Of a stretch of DNA of 64,000 nt, positions 7,569-17,100 are shown piece by piece. This DNA comes from Geomonas azotofigens. GTDB taxonomy: Bacteria; Desulfobacterota; Desulfuromonadia; Geobacterales; Geobacteraceae. The DNA lies in the NCBI RefSeq assembly GCF_018919395.1, contig NZ_JAHLME010000005.1, positions 124,001-188,000 on the forward strand, read 5' to 3'. Both the position numbers and the translations under genes were made by a program. The notes beneath the pieces are model-generated. The model was given only the letters and a program-made list of their open reading frames with translations. It had not been told where the DNA came from and did no database searches. Within the stretch, counting starts at the first letter, position 1. Each line of letters opens with the position of its first letter.

Positions 7569-10026
7569 GCTGAAAATCCTCTTCATCTCCCACTCCTCGT
7601 ACCTGTTCGGGGCAGAAAATTGCGCGCTGGCGCTGATCGAGGGGCTGGACAAGAAACGCTTTGACACGGCAGCGGTGCTCCCCGCTGACGGTCCCTTTCG
7701 GGAAAAACTGTCCGAACTGGGCGTGAAGACCCACATCCTGCCGCTGGAGTGGTGGGTAAAGAACGAGGGACGGCTGCTCCATGCTCAGCACGAAATCCCA
7801 TTGGCGCTGGATCGGCTCTTGCGCATCATTGATGAGGAGAAGCCCGACGTCATCCACTCCAACACCTCCGTGATCTGCTGGGGGGCTATTGCCGCCGCCT
7901 TGAAGGGAATCCCGCACGTCTGGCACGTGCACGAGATCCTGAACGGGCACCCGAGCCTGCAATCGATCCTCCCCCTCCCCCTTCTCTACGAGTCGATAAA
8001 CTTCCTGACCGACCGTGCCGTCACCGTCTCGCAGGCGGTGAGCGACGAGTTGGCCGGCTTCGTGGATAGCGCCAAGGTGCGGCTCATCTACAACGGCGTC
8101 CCCTGCCATGCTCCCACAGCGCCCGGAAAGCTGCGCAACGAACTTGGTGCGGGGCCGCAGCAGCGCATAGCGGTCTGCGTCACGTCCCTACAGAAATACA
8201 AGGGGCTCGACAATCTGGTTGCCGCAGCCGCCAAGGCGTGTACGCGGGATGAACAGCTGCTGTTCGCCATAGCGGGTGCCGGGTCTCCTGAAGCTGTCGC
8301 GGAGCTGCGCCAGCAAGTGAAGGATCTGAACCTGGAGGATAAAGTCTTCCATCTCGGTTTCCGCAACGACATCGCCGATATCCTGGCCGGTTCCGACCTG
8401 TTCGTGCTCCCCTCGAACAAGGAGGCTTTCCCCCTGGTTGTTCTGGAGGCGATGGCACACGGCAAGCCGGTAGTCGCCACCGATTGCGGCGGGACTCGCG
8501 AGATGGTCCTCGAAGCGGAGACAGGTTTCATCGTCCCGGTGCAGGACCCGGAGGCACTTGCGGAAAAAATCCTCGAACTCTGCAGCGATCCGGCACGCGG
8601 GGCTGCCATGGGCGAGGCAGCCCGCCGGCGCTACTGCGCGAATTTCACCATCGAGCGCTACGTCGAAAGCTTCGCGGGCCTTTATCAGGAGCTCTCCGAA
8701 ACGGCCAAAGTGCCTCTCAACTCCAGGCAGGCGTCGCTTTTACACTGCTTCGTGGAGGCCTACCGCGAGCACCTGACAACCATGCGGGTGATCCCGAACC
8801 TCGAACAGGAACTCACCTTGCAAAAAAGGCAGTTCGCCGAGGTGAGCCTGCAGCTGTCGCGGCAGCAGGAGGCACTGCTGGCCTGCGAGCGGCAGAAAGC
8901 GGCGATGGCGCAAGAACACGCAGAACAGCTCCTGTCGTTGGCAACAGCTGTTGAGGACAGGCACGCGCACCTCGAAACGCGGCTGGAGAGCAAGAAGATC
9001 GAGAAGGCTGACCTGAAGGAGCGGCTGAACGAGCTCGCCGACGAACTGGCACTGGCGGACGAGCTGCGGGCGGAACTGGAAAAATATCTCGACCACCGTT
9101 CCACGGAAATTGAGAGCCGGGAGGAGCGGATCCGGCAGATGGAGGAGGAACTTGCGGGTCATTCGGCGCTGCAGGCCGAGCTGGAGGCAGGACTGCAGCA
9201 GCGGGTCGCTGAGGTTGCAGCGCTGTCAGAGCGAATCTGTGCGCTTGAAGCCGCCCTGGAGGCGGCTGAGGCGTCACGCACCAGCGCAGCTGCCGCCCTC
9301 GAGGAGGCGACGGCAGAGCTTGCGGCGCGAGACGATCACATCCGGCAGATCGAGGAACATCTGGCCGAGGAGTCCAGGCTGGCCGCTGAAGAGTTGGCGC
9401 GGAAGGAGGAGGAAGCGCAGCAGGCTCGAATGGATCTGCAGTCGAAAACTCTGGAAATCGCTGCACTTAGCCAGAACCTGAACCACGTTGAGGAGGAGGC
9501 GCGGCGGAACCGGATCGGGTTGGAAGGCGAACTGCGCTCCAAGAGCGTAGAGATCGCGGCACTCTGCCAGCGCCTGCGCCAGGTCGAGGAGGAGATGCTC
9601 CAGGAGCAGGAGCGCGTGGCGCAGTTCGTGGCGCAGCATGAAGAAGGCATGAAAGCGGCGGAAGGTCTCAGGACCGGCCTGGAGGAGCGGCTACAGCAGC
9701 AGGCGGTCCTACTCCAGGGTCAGGAGCAGATGAACCGACAGGCGCTGGAGGAACTAGCGCGTCAGAGCGCACTTGCCGAGGCAGATCTGGCCGCCAAGGA
9801 GGAAACCATCCGCAGCCTGGGCGAGTTGCTGGAGAACGCCGCGCACAGGTACAAGGCGGCGGAGCAGGAACTGACGCTGGCCAGAGCCGCACAGGAGGAG
9901 GAGAGAAACGCTTGCCAGTCGCAACTGCGGGAGCGGGAGCAGCGCATTGATGATCTGCTCAACTCGCTCAGTTGGAGGGTTACGGGGCCGCTGCGGAAGG
10001 CGTACGACCTGGTGCGGGGGAGGTAG
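7561..10026 (+). CDS. GT4 glycosyltransferase with a long C-terminal coiled coil
   Basis: Residues 1-380 of this 821-residue protein are a group 1 (GT4, GT-B) glycosyltransferase: FISHSSYLFGAENCALAL at the start, HVWHVHEIL, and the donor site FVLPSNKEAFPLVVLEAMA with the E-x7-E spacing. Residues about 400-790 are highly charged, Glu/Gln/Ala/Leu-rich and heptad-like, predicting a long coiled coil. The last 20 residues carry SLSWRVTGPLRKAYDL, a motif that recurs at the end of coiled coils in three other proteins of this locus. Ordinary GT4 enzymes end near residue 380. The rod may set distance or oligomerisation in a biosynthetic complex; this is inference. Its 3' end overlaps the convergent gene at 9980 by 47 bases. 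Confidence 0.85.
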   Translation: MPKLKILFISHSSYLFGAENCALALIEGLDKKRFDTAAVLPADGPFREKLSELGVKTHILPLEWWVKNEGRLLHAQHEIPLALDRLLRIIDEEKPDVIHSNTSVICWGAIAAALKGIPHVWHVHEILNGHPSLQSILPLPLLYESINFLTDRAVTVSQAVSDELAGFVDSAKVRLIYNGVPCHAPTAPGKLRNELGAGPQQRIAVCVTSLQKYKGLDNLVAAAAKACTRDEQLLFAIAGAGSPEAVAELRQQVKDLNLEDKVFHLGFRNDIADILAGSDLFVLPSNKEAFPLVVLEAMAHGKPVVATDCGGTREMVLEAETGFIVPVQDPEALAEKILELCSDPARGAAMGEAARRRYCANFTIERYVESFAGLYQELSETAKVPLNSRQASLLHCFVEAYREHLTTMRVIPNLEQELTLQKRQFAEVSLQLSRQQEALLACERQKAAMAQEHAEQLLSLATAVEDRHAHLETRLESKKIEKADLKERLNELADELALADELRAELEKYLDHRSTEIESREERIRQMEEELAGHSALQAELEAGLQQRVAEVAALSERICALEAALEAAEASRTSAAAALEEATAELAARDDHIRQIEEHLAEESRLAAEELARKEEEAQQARMDLQSKTLEIAALSQNLNHVEEEARRNRIGLEGELRSKSVEIAALCQRLRQVEEEMLQEQERVAQFVAQHEEGMKAAEGLRTGLEERLQQQAVLLQGQEQMNRQALEELARQSALAEADLAAKEETIRSLGELLENAAHRYKAAEQELTLARAAQEEERNACQSQLREREQRIDDLLNSLSWRVTGPLRKAYDLVRGR

Positions 10027-11149
10027 CGAGGGCGCGGGTCCGCAGTACGGTCTTCACCGCCTGCAACCGTGCGTCCCCTTCCGAGAGCGTCGGCACCAGC
10101 CAGCCCCCTTCGTCGCTTTCATTCCAGGCGTAGATGATGATGGCGTCCGCCTCGGTGTACTCAGGGTTAGCCCTTTCCCAATCGATGGCAGACTTCAGAT
10201 GTTGGGCAAGTTCCGCCGGCGTTGGTGGCAGGTACCAGGGCCCACGGAGCTTTCGGGCCTGCTCCGCGGAGTTTCGCCGCGGCCGGTTGTCCCAGCCGAC
10301 GTTCACTATCGGGATGGTCTGCTTTGCCAGCGTCTTGCATTCCTCCCAGAAACGTCTGTTGGCCGCGGCAAGTGCACTGTAAGGATATTCGCCATCCTCT
10401 CCTGTCTCGGATGCAGTGTAGGCGCTTACCGCGTCGAGGTCGAACTTTTCCACCCAAGCACTCACTCTGCGTGGCTCCCCTCCCTGGGCCGCCATGTACG
10501 GCTCCTGCAGCCCGGCTTCGAGAGCTGCGCGGTCCAGTTGGCTCAGCATCGCTTTTACTGTGTCGCTTGAACCGGCCCACTTTTCCATCTTGCCGGGATC
10601 GAAGAGAAATAGCAGCGGACGTCCACCAGCCACCGTCTGGTACGCGGGGTCCTTTAACAATGCAACAAGCCTCTTCACCGTTTCCGGCCAATCCTCAACG
10701 GGGCCGAGAAAGTTTGTCTCGAGGATCAAGCAGAAATGGATCTCATGTTTTTTCGTGCTGGTGAGGTAGCGACGCAAGCCGCTATCCAAGTCGGCAAGGG
10801 CGGGGTTGTGGCGAGTGCTGTAATAGCAAAAAGCCCAGTAGTCTATACCTGCCATGCTGGCAAAGCCGATTTCCCGGTCCATCACCTCCTGGCTGTCCGC
10901 GCGCAGGCTCGCTCGCCCGTCCTTGTCGCTTTTTGCGTAAAACGGGAGCCGGTCCCGCCACTGTGATGCGGACAGATTGTACTCATAGGGGCTGCCAGCA
11001 TACCAGGCATCCCATCGAATGGCACCGACAACGGGACGAAGCTCTCCCGCATGCGCTGATTGTATCAGCAAGATTGCGGATAGTACGTTTACCATTACGG
11101 GGAAGAACACCGTTGGATATAGGCACCGTATGTAATTAGAAAAGGTCAT
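9980..11149 (-). CDS. secreted WbsX/GH99-like protein
   Basis: This 389-residue protein has a hydrophobic N-terminus ending in a signal-peptidase-like AHA-GE site at about residue 35. The body resembles glycoside-hydrolase-99/WbsX-like (beta/alpha)8 proteins: GAIRWDAWYAG, then GIDYWAFCYYS, NVGWDNRPRR, and near the C-terminus IIYAWNESDEGGW, parallel to the AWNEWAEG of the WbsX domains at 11910 and 18437. Unlike those, it is alone and exported, so it could cut or bind the surface glycan in the periplasm or outside. It is the only - strand gene within the polysaccharide cluster and is divergent from the gene at 11244. The proline/alanine-rich tail lies antisense to the end of the previous gene. 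Confidence 0.68.
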   Translation of the reverse strand: MTFSNYIRCLYPTVFFPVMVNVLSAILLIQSAHAGELRPVVGAIRWDAWYAGSPYEYNLSASQWRDRLPFYAKSDKDGRASLRADSQEVMDREIGFASMAGIDYWAFCYYSTRHNPALADLDSGLRRYLTSTKKHEIHFCLILETNFLGPVEDWPETVKRLVALLKDPAYQTVAGGRPLLFLFDPGKMEKWAGSSDTVKAMLSQLDRAALEAGLQEPYMAAQGGEPRRVSAWVEKFDLDAVSAYTASETGEDGEYPYSALAAANRRFWEECKTLAKQTIPIVNVGWDNRPRRNSAEQARKLRGPWYLPPTPAELAQHLKSAIDWERANPEYTEADAIIIYAWNESDEGGWLVPTLSEGDARLQAVKTVLRTRALATSPAPGRTPSAAAP

Positions 11150-11179
11150 TTTCCGACAACCACCTCAGCCAACAGCAAC

Positions 11180-11208
11180 TTGTTTTTTTGGGAAAAAAGG
11201 CATATAAA
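11180..11208 (+). promoter_or_regulatory. candidate sigma-70 promoter of the small secreted protein
   Basis: TTGTTT at 11180-11185 and TATAAA at 11203-11208 are separated by 17 bases in a strongly AT-rich stretch between two divergent genes. A strong ribosome site (AGGAGAAGGAG, 11225-11235) follows, then the ATG at 11244. Confidence 0.5.
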
Positions 11209-11243
11209 AGGTTCTTTTAACATCAGGAGAAGGAGCAATTACG

Positions 11244-11855
11244 ATGAAGATTAAGACCAGCACACAAACAATAGCAGTCATACTGACAACGGCTTTCTTC
11301 CTGACTGCGGCCGGAGCCGCTCAAGCTCAACAGGTTGCGAAGAAGTCTACCCCAGCTCCCCCTGCTGCACCAGCGGCAACCGGTGCAGTGGTGGAGAAAT
11401 TTGATTTCGAGACGGGAGCTGCCGGCTGGTCCGCGCCAGCCAAAACCATCAGCCTTGGAACCGCCACCGCTCCGAAGAAGAGCGGCAAGGCGAGCCTGAA
11501 AATCAGCGGTACCTCCTCGGCCGGCCTGTACAATTTTGCGGTCTCCCCCCGCAAGGACCTGCAACCGGGCAAGCAGTACCAGGCAACCGCCTGGCTCTTA
11601 GTCAAGGAGTGGGACCATGCAGGCACGGCGCCGCTCCTGAAGATCGCCCTCTACAAGGATGGCAAGTTCCTCAGTAACACCTTCAGCAACAGCTATGACC
11701 TTAAGAAAAAAAACCAGTGGCAGAAGCTGACGGTCACAGTGCCGACACCTACCGGCGGCAAAATCGCCGGGGCCCTCTCAGTGGAGAAGGGGACACAGGA
11801 ACAAATCAAGGCAATGATGAACCTTGACGAGGTAAAATTGCAGGCCGTGAAGTAG
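11244..11855 (+). CDS. secreted carbohydrate-binding-module-like protein
   Basis: The 203-residue protein has a clear signal peptide (cleavage near AGAAQAQQ, about residue 30), an Ala/Pro linker, and a single beta-rich domain of about 145 residues. Features such as VEKFDFETGAAGW, SGKASLKISGTSSAG, LQPGKQYQATAWLLVK and WQKLTVTVPTP match the jelly-roll pattern of CBM4/9-type modules. No enzyme domain is attached. It has its own promoter, a strong ribosome site and a following hairpin, so it is probably well expressed and monocistronic. Divergent from the secreted WbsX-like gene, it may bind the exported polysaccharide; this role is inferred. Confidence 0.7.
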   Translation: MKIKTSTQTIAVILTTAFFLTAAGAAQAQQVAKKSTPAPPAAPAATGAVVEKFDFETGAAGWSAPAKTISLGTATAPKKSGKASLKISGTSSAGLYNFAVSPRKDLQPGKQYQATAWLLVKEWDHAGTAPLLKIALYKDGKFLSNTFSNSYDLKKKNQWQKLTVTVPTPTGGKIAGALSVEKGTQEQIKAMMNLDEVKLQAVK

Positions 11856-11864
11856 TTTATTAGC

Positions 11865-11894
11865 GGGGGGCACGAAGGATGTGCCCCCCTTGTC
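11865..11894 (+). terminator. GC-rich hairpin after the CBM-like gene
   Basis: GGGGGGCAC (11865-11873) and GTGCCCCCC (11881-11889) form a perfect 9-base stem with a 7-base loop. Only a short TTGT follows, so it may be a weak terminator or a 3' stabilising hairpin that lets some transcription run on into the gene at 11910. Confidence 0.6.
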
Positions 11895-11909
11895 ATGCCA
11901 GAGGAACCA

Positions 11910-14033
11910 ATGAAGAAAGCCCGCCTCATCGCCCTTTACCTCCCCCAGTTCCACCCTATTCCGGAAAACGACGAATGGTGGGGTCCCGGATTCACCGAGT
12001 GGACCAACACCGTCAAGGCAAAGCCCCTGTTCATCGGGCACCAGCAGCCCAACCTCCCGGCAGACCTCGGTTTTTACGACCTGCGCCTTCCCGAGTCAAG
12101 GGAGGAGCAGGCGAACCTGGCGCGCGAGTACGGCATCGAAGGGTTTTGTTACTGGCACTACTGGTTCGGCGGCGGCAAAAGACTTTTGGAGCGCCCCTTC
12201 CACGAGGTGGTGGAGTCGGGCAAACCGGACTTTCCCTTCTGTCTGGCCTGGGCCAACCATACCTGGTCCGGCGTCTGGCACGGCTGCCCCGACCGGATCC
12301 TGATCGAGCAGACCTACCCGGGGGTCGAGGACTACACGGACCACTTCTACGCCATGCTGGACGCCTTCCGCGACCCGCGCTACCTCAAGGTCAACGGCAA
12401 GAACATCTTCGGGATCTACAAGCCCAAGGACCTCAAGGAACCCGAGCTGTTCATGAACACCTGGCGCGAGCTCGCCGCCAAGGAAGGGCTCGGAGGCTTT
12501 CATTTCGTCGCCATGGTGGACTTCCCGTGGGATCCGGTGCCGGGTGGCTTCGACGCGTACTCCTCCAACCCGCCGGTTGCGATGGTTACCAGGCAGGACG
12601 TGCAGCCGCTCAACGAGGAACTGGAGAAGGAGATCCTCAAGTGGCGCTTCTTCAGCAAGGAGAAGCCGGAACTCCCCCAGGTCTACTCATACCAGTCCTT
12701 CGTGGAGAACGCCTTCCCGGACAAGACGCTGCGCCGCGACTTCCACCCGTGCGTGGTACCCAACTGGGACAACACCCCGCGCTCTGGAAAAAACGGCTTC
12801 GTCCTGCACGGCTCCACGCCGCAGCTGTACGAGCGGCACCTGGAGGAAGCGGTCGACCTCGTCGAGGACCGCTCTGAAGACGAGCGGGTGATATTCGTGA
12901 AATCGTGGAACGAATGGGCGGAGACCAACTACTTGGAGCCCGACCTCAGGTGGGGCACCGCCTATCTGGAGGCGACGCTCAGGGCCGTGACGCGGGAGAC
13001 CAGCGACCGGATCAGGGTCCATTTCGTGAACGTGAGAACCGCGCATCACTCGCCGCACTCCGGCTATGACCGCTTTTTCGACTACGTCCCCCATCGCAGA
13101 CTGCCCAAGGCAGTAAGCTTTGACGCGGTCACGGAGGCGGAACGCGAGCGACTGTACCAGCAGGCCAAGCAGGAAGTAAGCTGGTACAACCCGAGCGACC
13201 TGGAGCTGGAGAGCGCGGTGAACGAGTTCGCGCCCGACCGGCACCGCCACGTCTGCCACTACCTCTACGGCGAAAACTCCCTGTACCACACCGAGCGCTC
13301 CAAGGCCCAGAACAAGAAGGTCTTCGTTTCCTTCCACCAGCCACCGACGGCCCACCAGGAGTTCGTCCGCAACAGGGGGCCGCTCCAGAACGTGGACGGC
13401 ATTGTTGTGGTCGGGACCAATCAGATCCCGTTCTTCTCCCAGTTCGTCGACCCGGCCAAGATCCACTTCGTGCCGCATGGCGTCGACACCGACTTCTTCC
13501 ACCCCAACCCGGGGCTGCGTCGGGAGGACCGGATCCTCTTCGTAGGGAACTGGCTGAGGGATTTCGATACCCTGGTCTCGGTCTCCAAGATCCTCGCGGT
13601 GAAGGCACCGCAGCTCTCGCTCGATGTGGTCACCCTGGAGCGCAACCGCCCCTTCTTCGAGGGATGCCCCAACGTGAGGTTCCATTGCGGCATCCCTGAA
13701 GCGGACCTGCTGGCGAAGTACCAGGAGGCGATGCTGCTCGTGGTGCCGATGAAGGATTGCACCGCCAACAACTCCGTGCTCGAGGGGATGGCGTGCGGGC
13801 TCCCCGTTGTCACCACCGACATCGGCGGCATCCGCGATTACATCGACGAGGAGTGCGCCAGGCTGTGCCGTCCCGGTGATGCCGACGGGATGGCCGACGC
13901 CGTTCTCGCCTTGATCGCCGACGCGGAACTGCGTCAGGCCATGGGGCGGAAGTCACGGGAAAAGTCCCTGGCCTTTGACTGGAGCATCGTTTCCAAGACC
14001 CTGATGGACGCCTACGAGAAGAGCTTCGCCTGA
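11910..14033 (+). CDS. WbsX-like domain fused to a GT4 glycosyltransferase
   Basis: This 707-residue protein begins with a WbsX (GH99-like) domain, residues 1 to about 360: ARLIALYLPQFHPIPENDEWW, FCYWHYWFGGGKRLLE, CLAWANHTWS and KSWNEWAETNYLEPD. From about 440 onward is a group 1 glycosyltransferase half with HFVPHGVDTDFFHPN, LFVGNWLRDFDTL and the donor site VLEGMACGLPVVTTDIGG. WbsX proteins occur in O-antigen clusters and are thought to be glycosyltransferases, though their fold is that of a hydrolase. The ATG at 11910 follows GAGGA; an in-frame ATG at 11895 overlaps the upstream hairpin. The joined domains could add two sugars in sequence, which is inference. Confidence 0.8.
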   Translation: MKKARLIALYLPQFHPIPENDEWWGPGFTEWTNTVKAKPLFIGHQQPNLPADLGFYDLRLPESREEQANLAREYGIEGFCYWHYWFGGGKRLLERPFHEVVESGKPDFPFCLAWANHTWSGVWHGCPDRILIEQTYPGVEDYTDHFYAMLDAFRDPRYLKVNGKNIFGIYKPKDLKEPELFMNTWRELAAKEGLGGFHFVAMVDFPWDPVPGGFDAYSSNPPVAMVTRQDVQPLNEELEKEILKWRFFSKEKPELPQVYSYQSFVENAFPDKTLRRDFHPCVVPNWDNTPRSGKNGFVLHGSTPQLYERHLEEAVDLVEDRSEDERVIFVKSWNEWAETNYLEPDLRWGTAYLEATLRAVTRETSDRIRVHFVNVRTAHHSPHSGYDRFFDYVPHRRLPKAVSFDAVTEAERERLYQQAKQEVSWYNPSDLELESAVNEFAPDRHRHVCHYLYGENSLYHTERSKAQNKKVFVSFHQPPTAHQEFVRNRGPLQNVDGIVVVGTNQIPFFSQFVDPAKIHFVPHGVDTDFFHPNPGLRREDRILFVGNWLRDFDTLVSVSKILAVKAPQLSLDVVTLERNRPFFEGCPNVRFHCGIPEADLLAKYQEAMLLVVPMKDCTANNSVLEGMACGLPVVTTDIGGIRDYIDEECARLCRPGDADGMADAVLALIADAELRQAMGRKSREKSLAFDWSIVSKTLMDAYEKSFA

Positions 14034-14129
14034 CCGGCCTGCTTCTCAGAGGACACGTTGCAGTTGCGGTGCGCCAGCGCGAACTTCAACTGCGCAACTA
14101 CTGTTTTGACTGACGGGCGAGGGCCGTTC

Positions 14130-17100
14130 ATGAATATCTGTCTTATCTCACAGGAATATCCACCCGAAACCAACTGGGGCGGCATCGCGACCTACACTCA
14201 GGTGCTGGCGCGCCAGCTGGCCGCCACGGGGCACCGGGTCCACGTGATCAGCCTCGCCGACGCCGAGGAGTACACCAAGGACGACATGGGCGTCACGGTG
14301 CACCGCGTTTCGCGCACCCCGCACTCCCCCCTCGATCTCGAGGCGGTGCCGGAAGTGGCTGACCTGTCGCACTGGACACTCTCCTTCAGCCAACGCGTCT
14401 ATGAAAAGGTGCTGGAGCTGCACTTGGTCCACCCTTTCGACGTCATCGAGGCGCCCGAGACCTGCGCCCAAGCCGTCGTAGTCTTCAAGCGGCTGGAAGG
14501 TCCGGCCAAGGTGACCCGCCTGCACACCCCGTTTTTCTGGGTCCGGCACTTGAACGACATGCCGGAGGCGCCGGAGCACCTGGTGCGGGACGAACTGGAG
14601 AAGCTGCAAACCGAACTCTCCACGGCCGTCACCTCCCCCACCCACGCCATGGCGGATGTCGTGCGGCAAAAGTGGGGCACGCCGGATATCGCCGTCATAC
14701 CCAATTTCTTCAACCTCAAGGTCTACACCCCGAACACCACCCTCTATGACGAACTGCTGAGAGACAAGGAGTACCTGCTCTTCTTCGGCCGTCTGGAATA
14801 TCGCAAGGGCGCCCACGTCCTGGCGCAGGCGCTCCCCAAGGTCCTCGATGCCGCACCGGGCCTCGTCGCCGTCCTGGTCGGCAGCGACTCCATCCATAAC
14901 TCCGTCTCCATGAAGCAGAAGCTGCTGGCGACGCTGTCGGGGTATGAAGAGAGGATCATCTTCATCGAGAACATCCCGCACGAGAGTCTCTACCCGATCA
15001 TCGAAAAGTCGAAGTTCGTGGTACTCCCCTCGCTTTGGGAAAACTTCCCCTACGCCTGCATCGAAGCGATGGCGCTGGGGAAGACCGTGGTGACCTCGGA
15101 CTCCGGCGGCTTCCCCGAGATCATCGACAACGGCGCGGAAGGGATCCTCTGCCCTCCCAACGACAGCGAGCAGCTGCAAAAGGCCATCCTGGCGTGCCTG
15201 TCGGAAACCGACCTCCCCTCGATGGGAGCCCGGGCCAAGGAAAAGGTCAAGGTCTTCGACACCGCCAAGGTGACGGCGCAGATGCTGGAGTTCTACTCCG
15301 GCCTGACCGCCCCGGCTGCCGCCGCAACCGGCCTCAAGGTCGGCTACATCCTGCGGCATATCCCGGTCCCCTCGGAGACCTTCGTCATCAACGAGATCAT
15401 CGCCATGCAGGAAGAGGGGCTCGAGGTCTACCCGGTCTCCATCCTGCCGGCGCAAACGTGCCATGAGACCCTGATGGCGAAACTGAAGAACCCGGTCTTC
15501 GACATCGCCCAGGCTGACGCCCACCCGCACCAGGAGGATCTCCTGACCGCGGCGCAGGGCGTGGCCACTGAAGCCGGCATTTCGCCCGCCCTGGCGCGGC
15601 AAGCGGCGTTGACGGCGGCCTACGTCCAGCAAAACGGCATCGACCACCTGCATGCCCATTTCGCCACCGAGTCCGCCCTGGTCGCCTTCGTCACCTCTAA
15701 AATCACCGGTGTCCCCTTCTCTTTCACCGCCCACGCCTACGACATCTTCATGCGGGACCGCAAGGTCATCGACGAAGAGAGCCCGGTAAAAAGACTGACG
15801 CTCTTGACAGAAGCGGCGGCCAAGGTCGTCACCATCTCGGAGTACAACAAGGCGTATATCCTCGGCCTGATCGGCGACCGCTACCGGGACAAGATCGAAA
15901 TCGTGCGCTGCGGCATCAACCCTTCCCGGTTCACCTTCCTGGAAAGGGGCGACAGAGGAAAAACTACCTTCCTGAGCATCGGCCGTTTCGTGGAAAAGAA
16001 AGGGCACGACTACCTGCTGCGGGCCTTCGCGGAGGTACAGCGCGTGGTTCCCAAGAGCGAACTGCGCCTTCTCGGTGACGGCTACCAGCGCCCGGCAGTG
16101 ATGGAACTGGCCGCCCAACTCGGCATCGCCGAGAGTGTCTATTTCGGGGGCTCCGTCTCAAGTGAAGAGGTGATCGCGGAAATGGAGCGCGCGGACGTCT
16201 TCGTGCTGCATTCGGTGACCGGGGCCAACGGAGACCGGGAAGGGATTCCGGTGTCCATCATGGAGGCGTGCGCCACCGGTCTCCCTGTCGTCTCGACTCG
16301 GCATTCCGGCATCCCGGAATTGGTGCTCGACGGCGTCACGGGGCTCCTCTCGGACGAAAGGGACGTCGCCGCCTTCGCGAACCACATGATAGCCCTCTGC
16401 TACGCGGTTCCCTTGCGACAGAGGTTCGGCGCCGCGGGCAAAGACATCGTCCTCACTAAGTTCAACCAGGCAGCGGAGGCACGCAAGCTGGCAGCCATGT
16501 TCCGCTCGCTCAGGGTGCCGGTCGCGGCGGGCACCGAAGCAAAGGCGGCGGATGTCGACATCATCATGCCGACCTACCGCCCGAACCTCAGCTTCCTGAG
16601 AAGCGCAGTCGAAAGCATCAGGAACCAGACCTTCCGGGACTGGAACCTGTACCTCGTGCAGGACGGCGAGGATATCGACCTGCAGCCCTTCGTGGAGAGT
16701 TTCAACGACGGCAGAATTCACTACCTCGCGGTACCGCACAAGGGAAAACCGGCGGCGCTCAACTTCGCCATCTCCTGCGGTTCCGGCAAGTACATCGCCT
16801 ACCTCGACGATGACGACGTCTGGTACCCGAACCACCTGGAAACCATGATCTCCCACATGGAGCGGACCGGGAAACAGTTCGTGCACACGGACGCCCACGA
16901 AGTCGAGGTTAAGATCGAGGAAGACCGGCTGGTGAAACTCTCCAGCAAGCCGCTGAACAAGGGCGTGCTGACCGACAAGACCATGTGGTACATAAGCCAC
17001 ATCAATTCGGCCCACACCAGGGCGCTCCTCGAGAAGGCGGGAGAGTACGACGAGGAGAAGAGCTTCTTCATCGACTGGGACATGCTGCAGCGGCTGGCGA

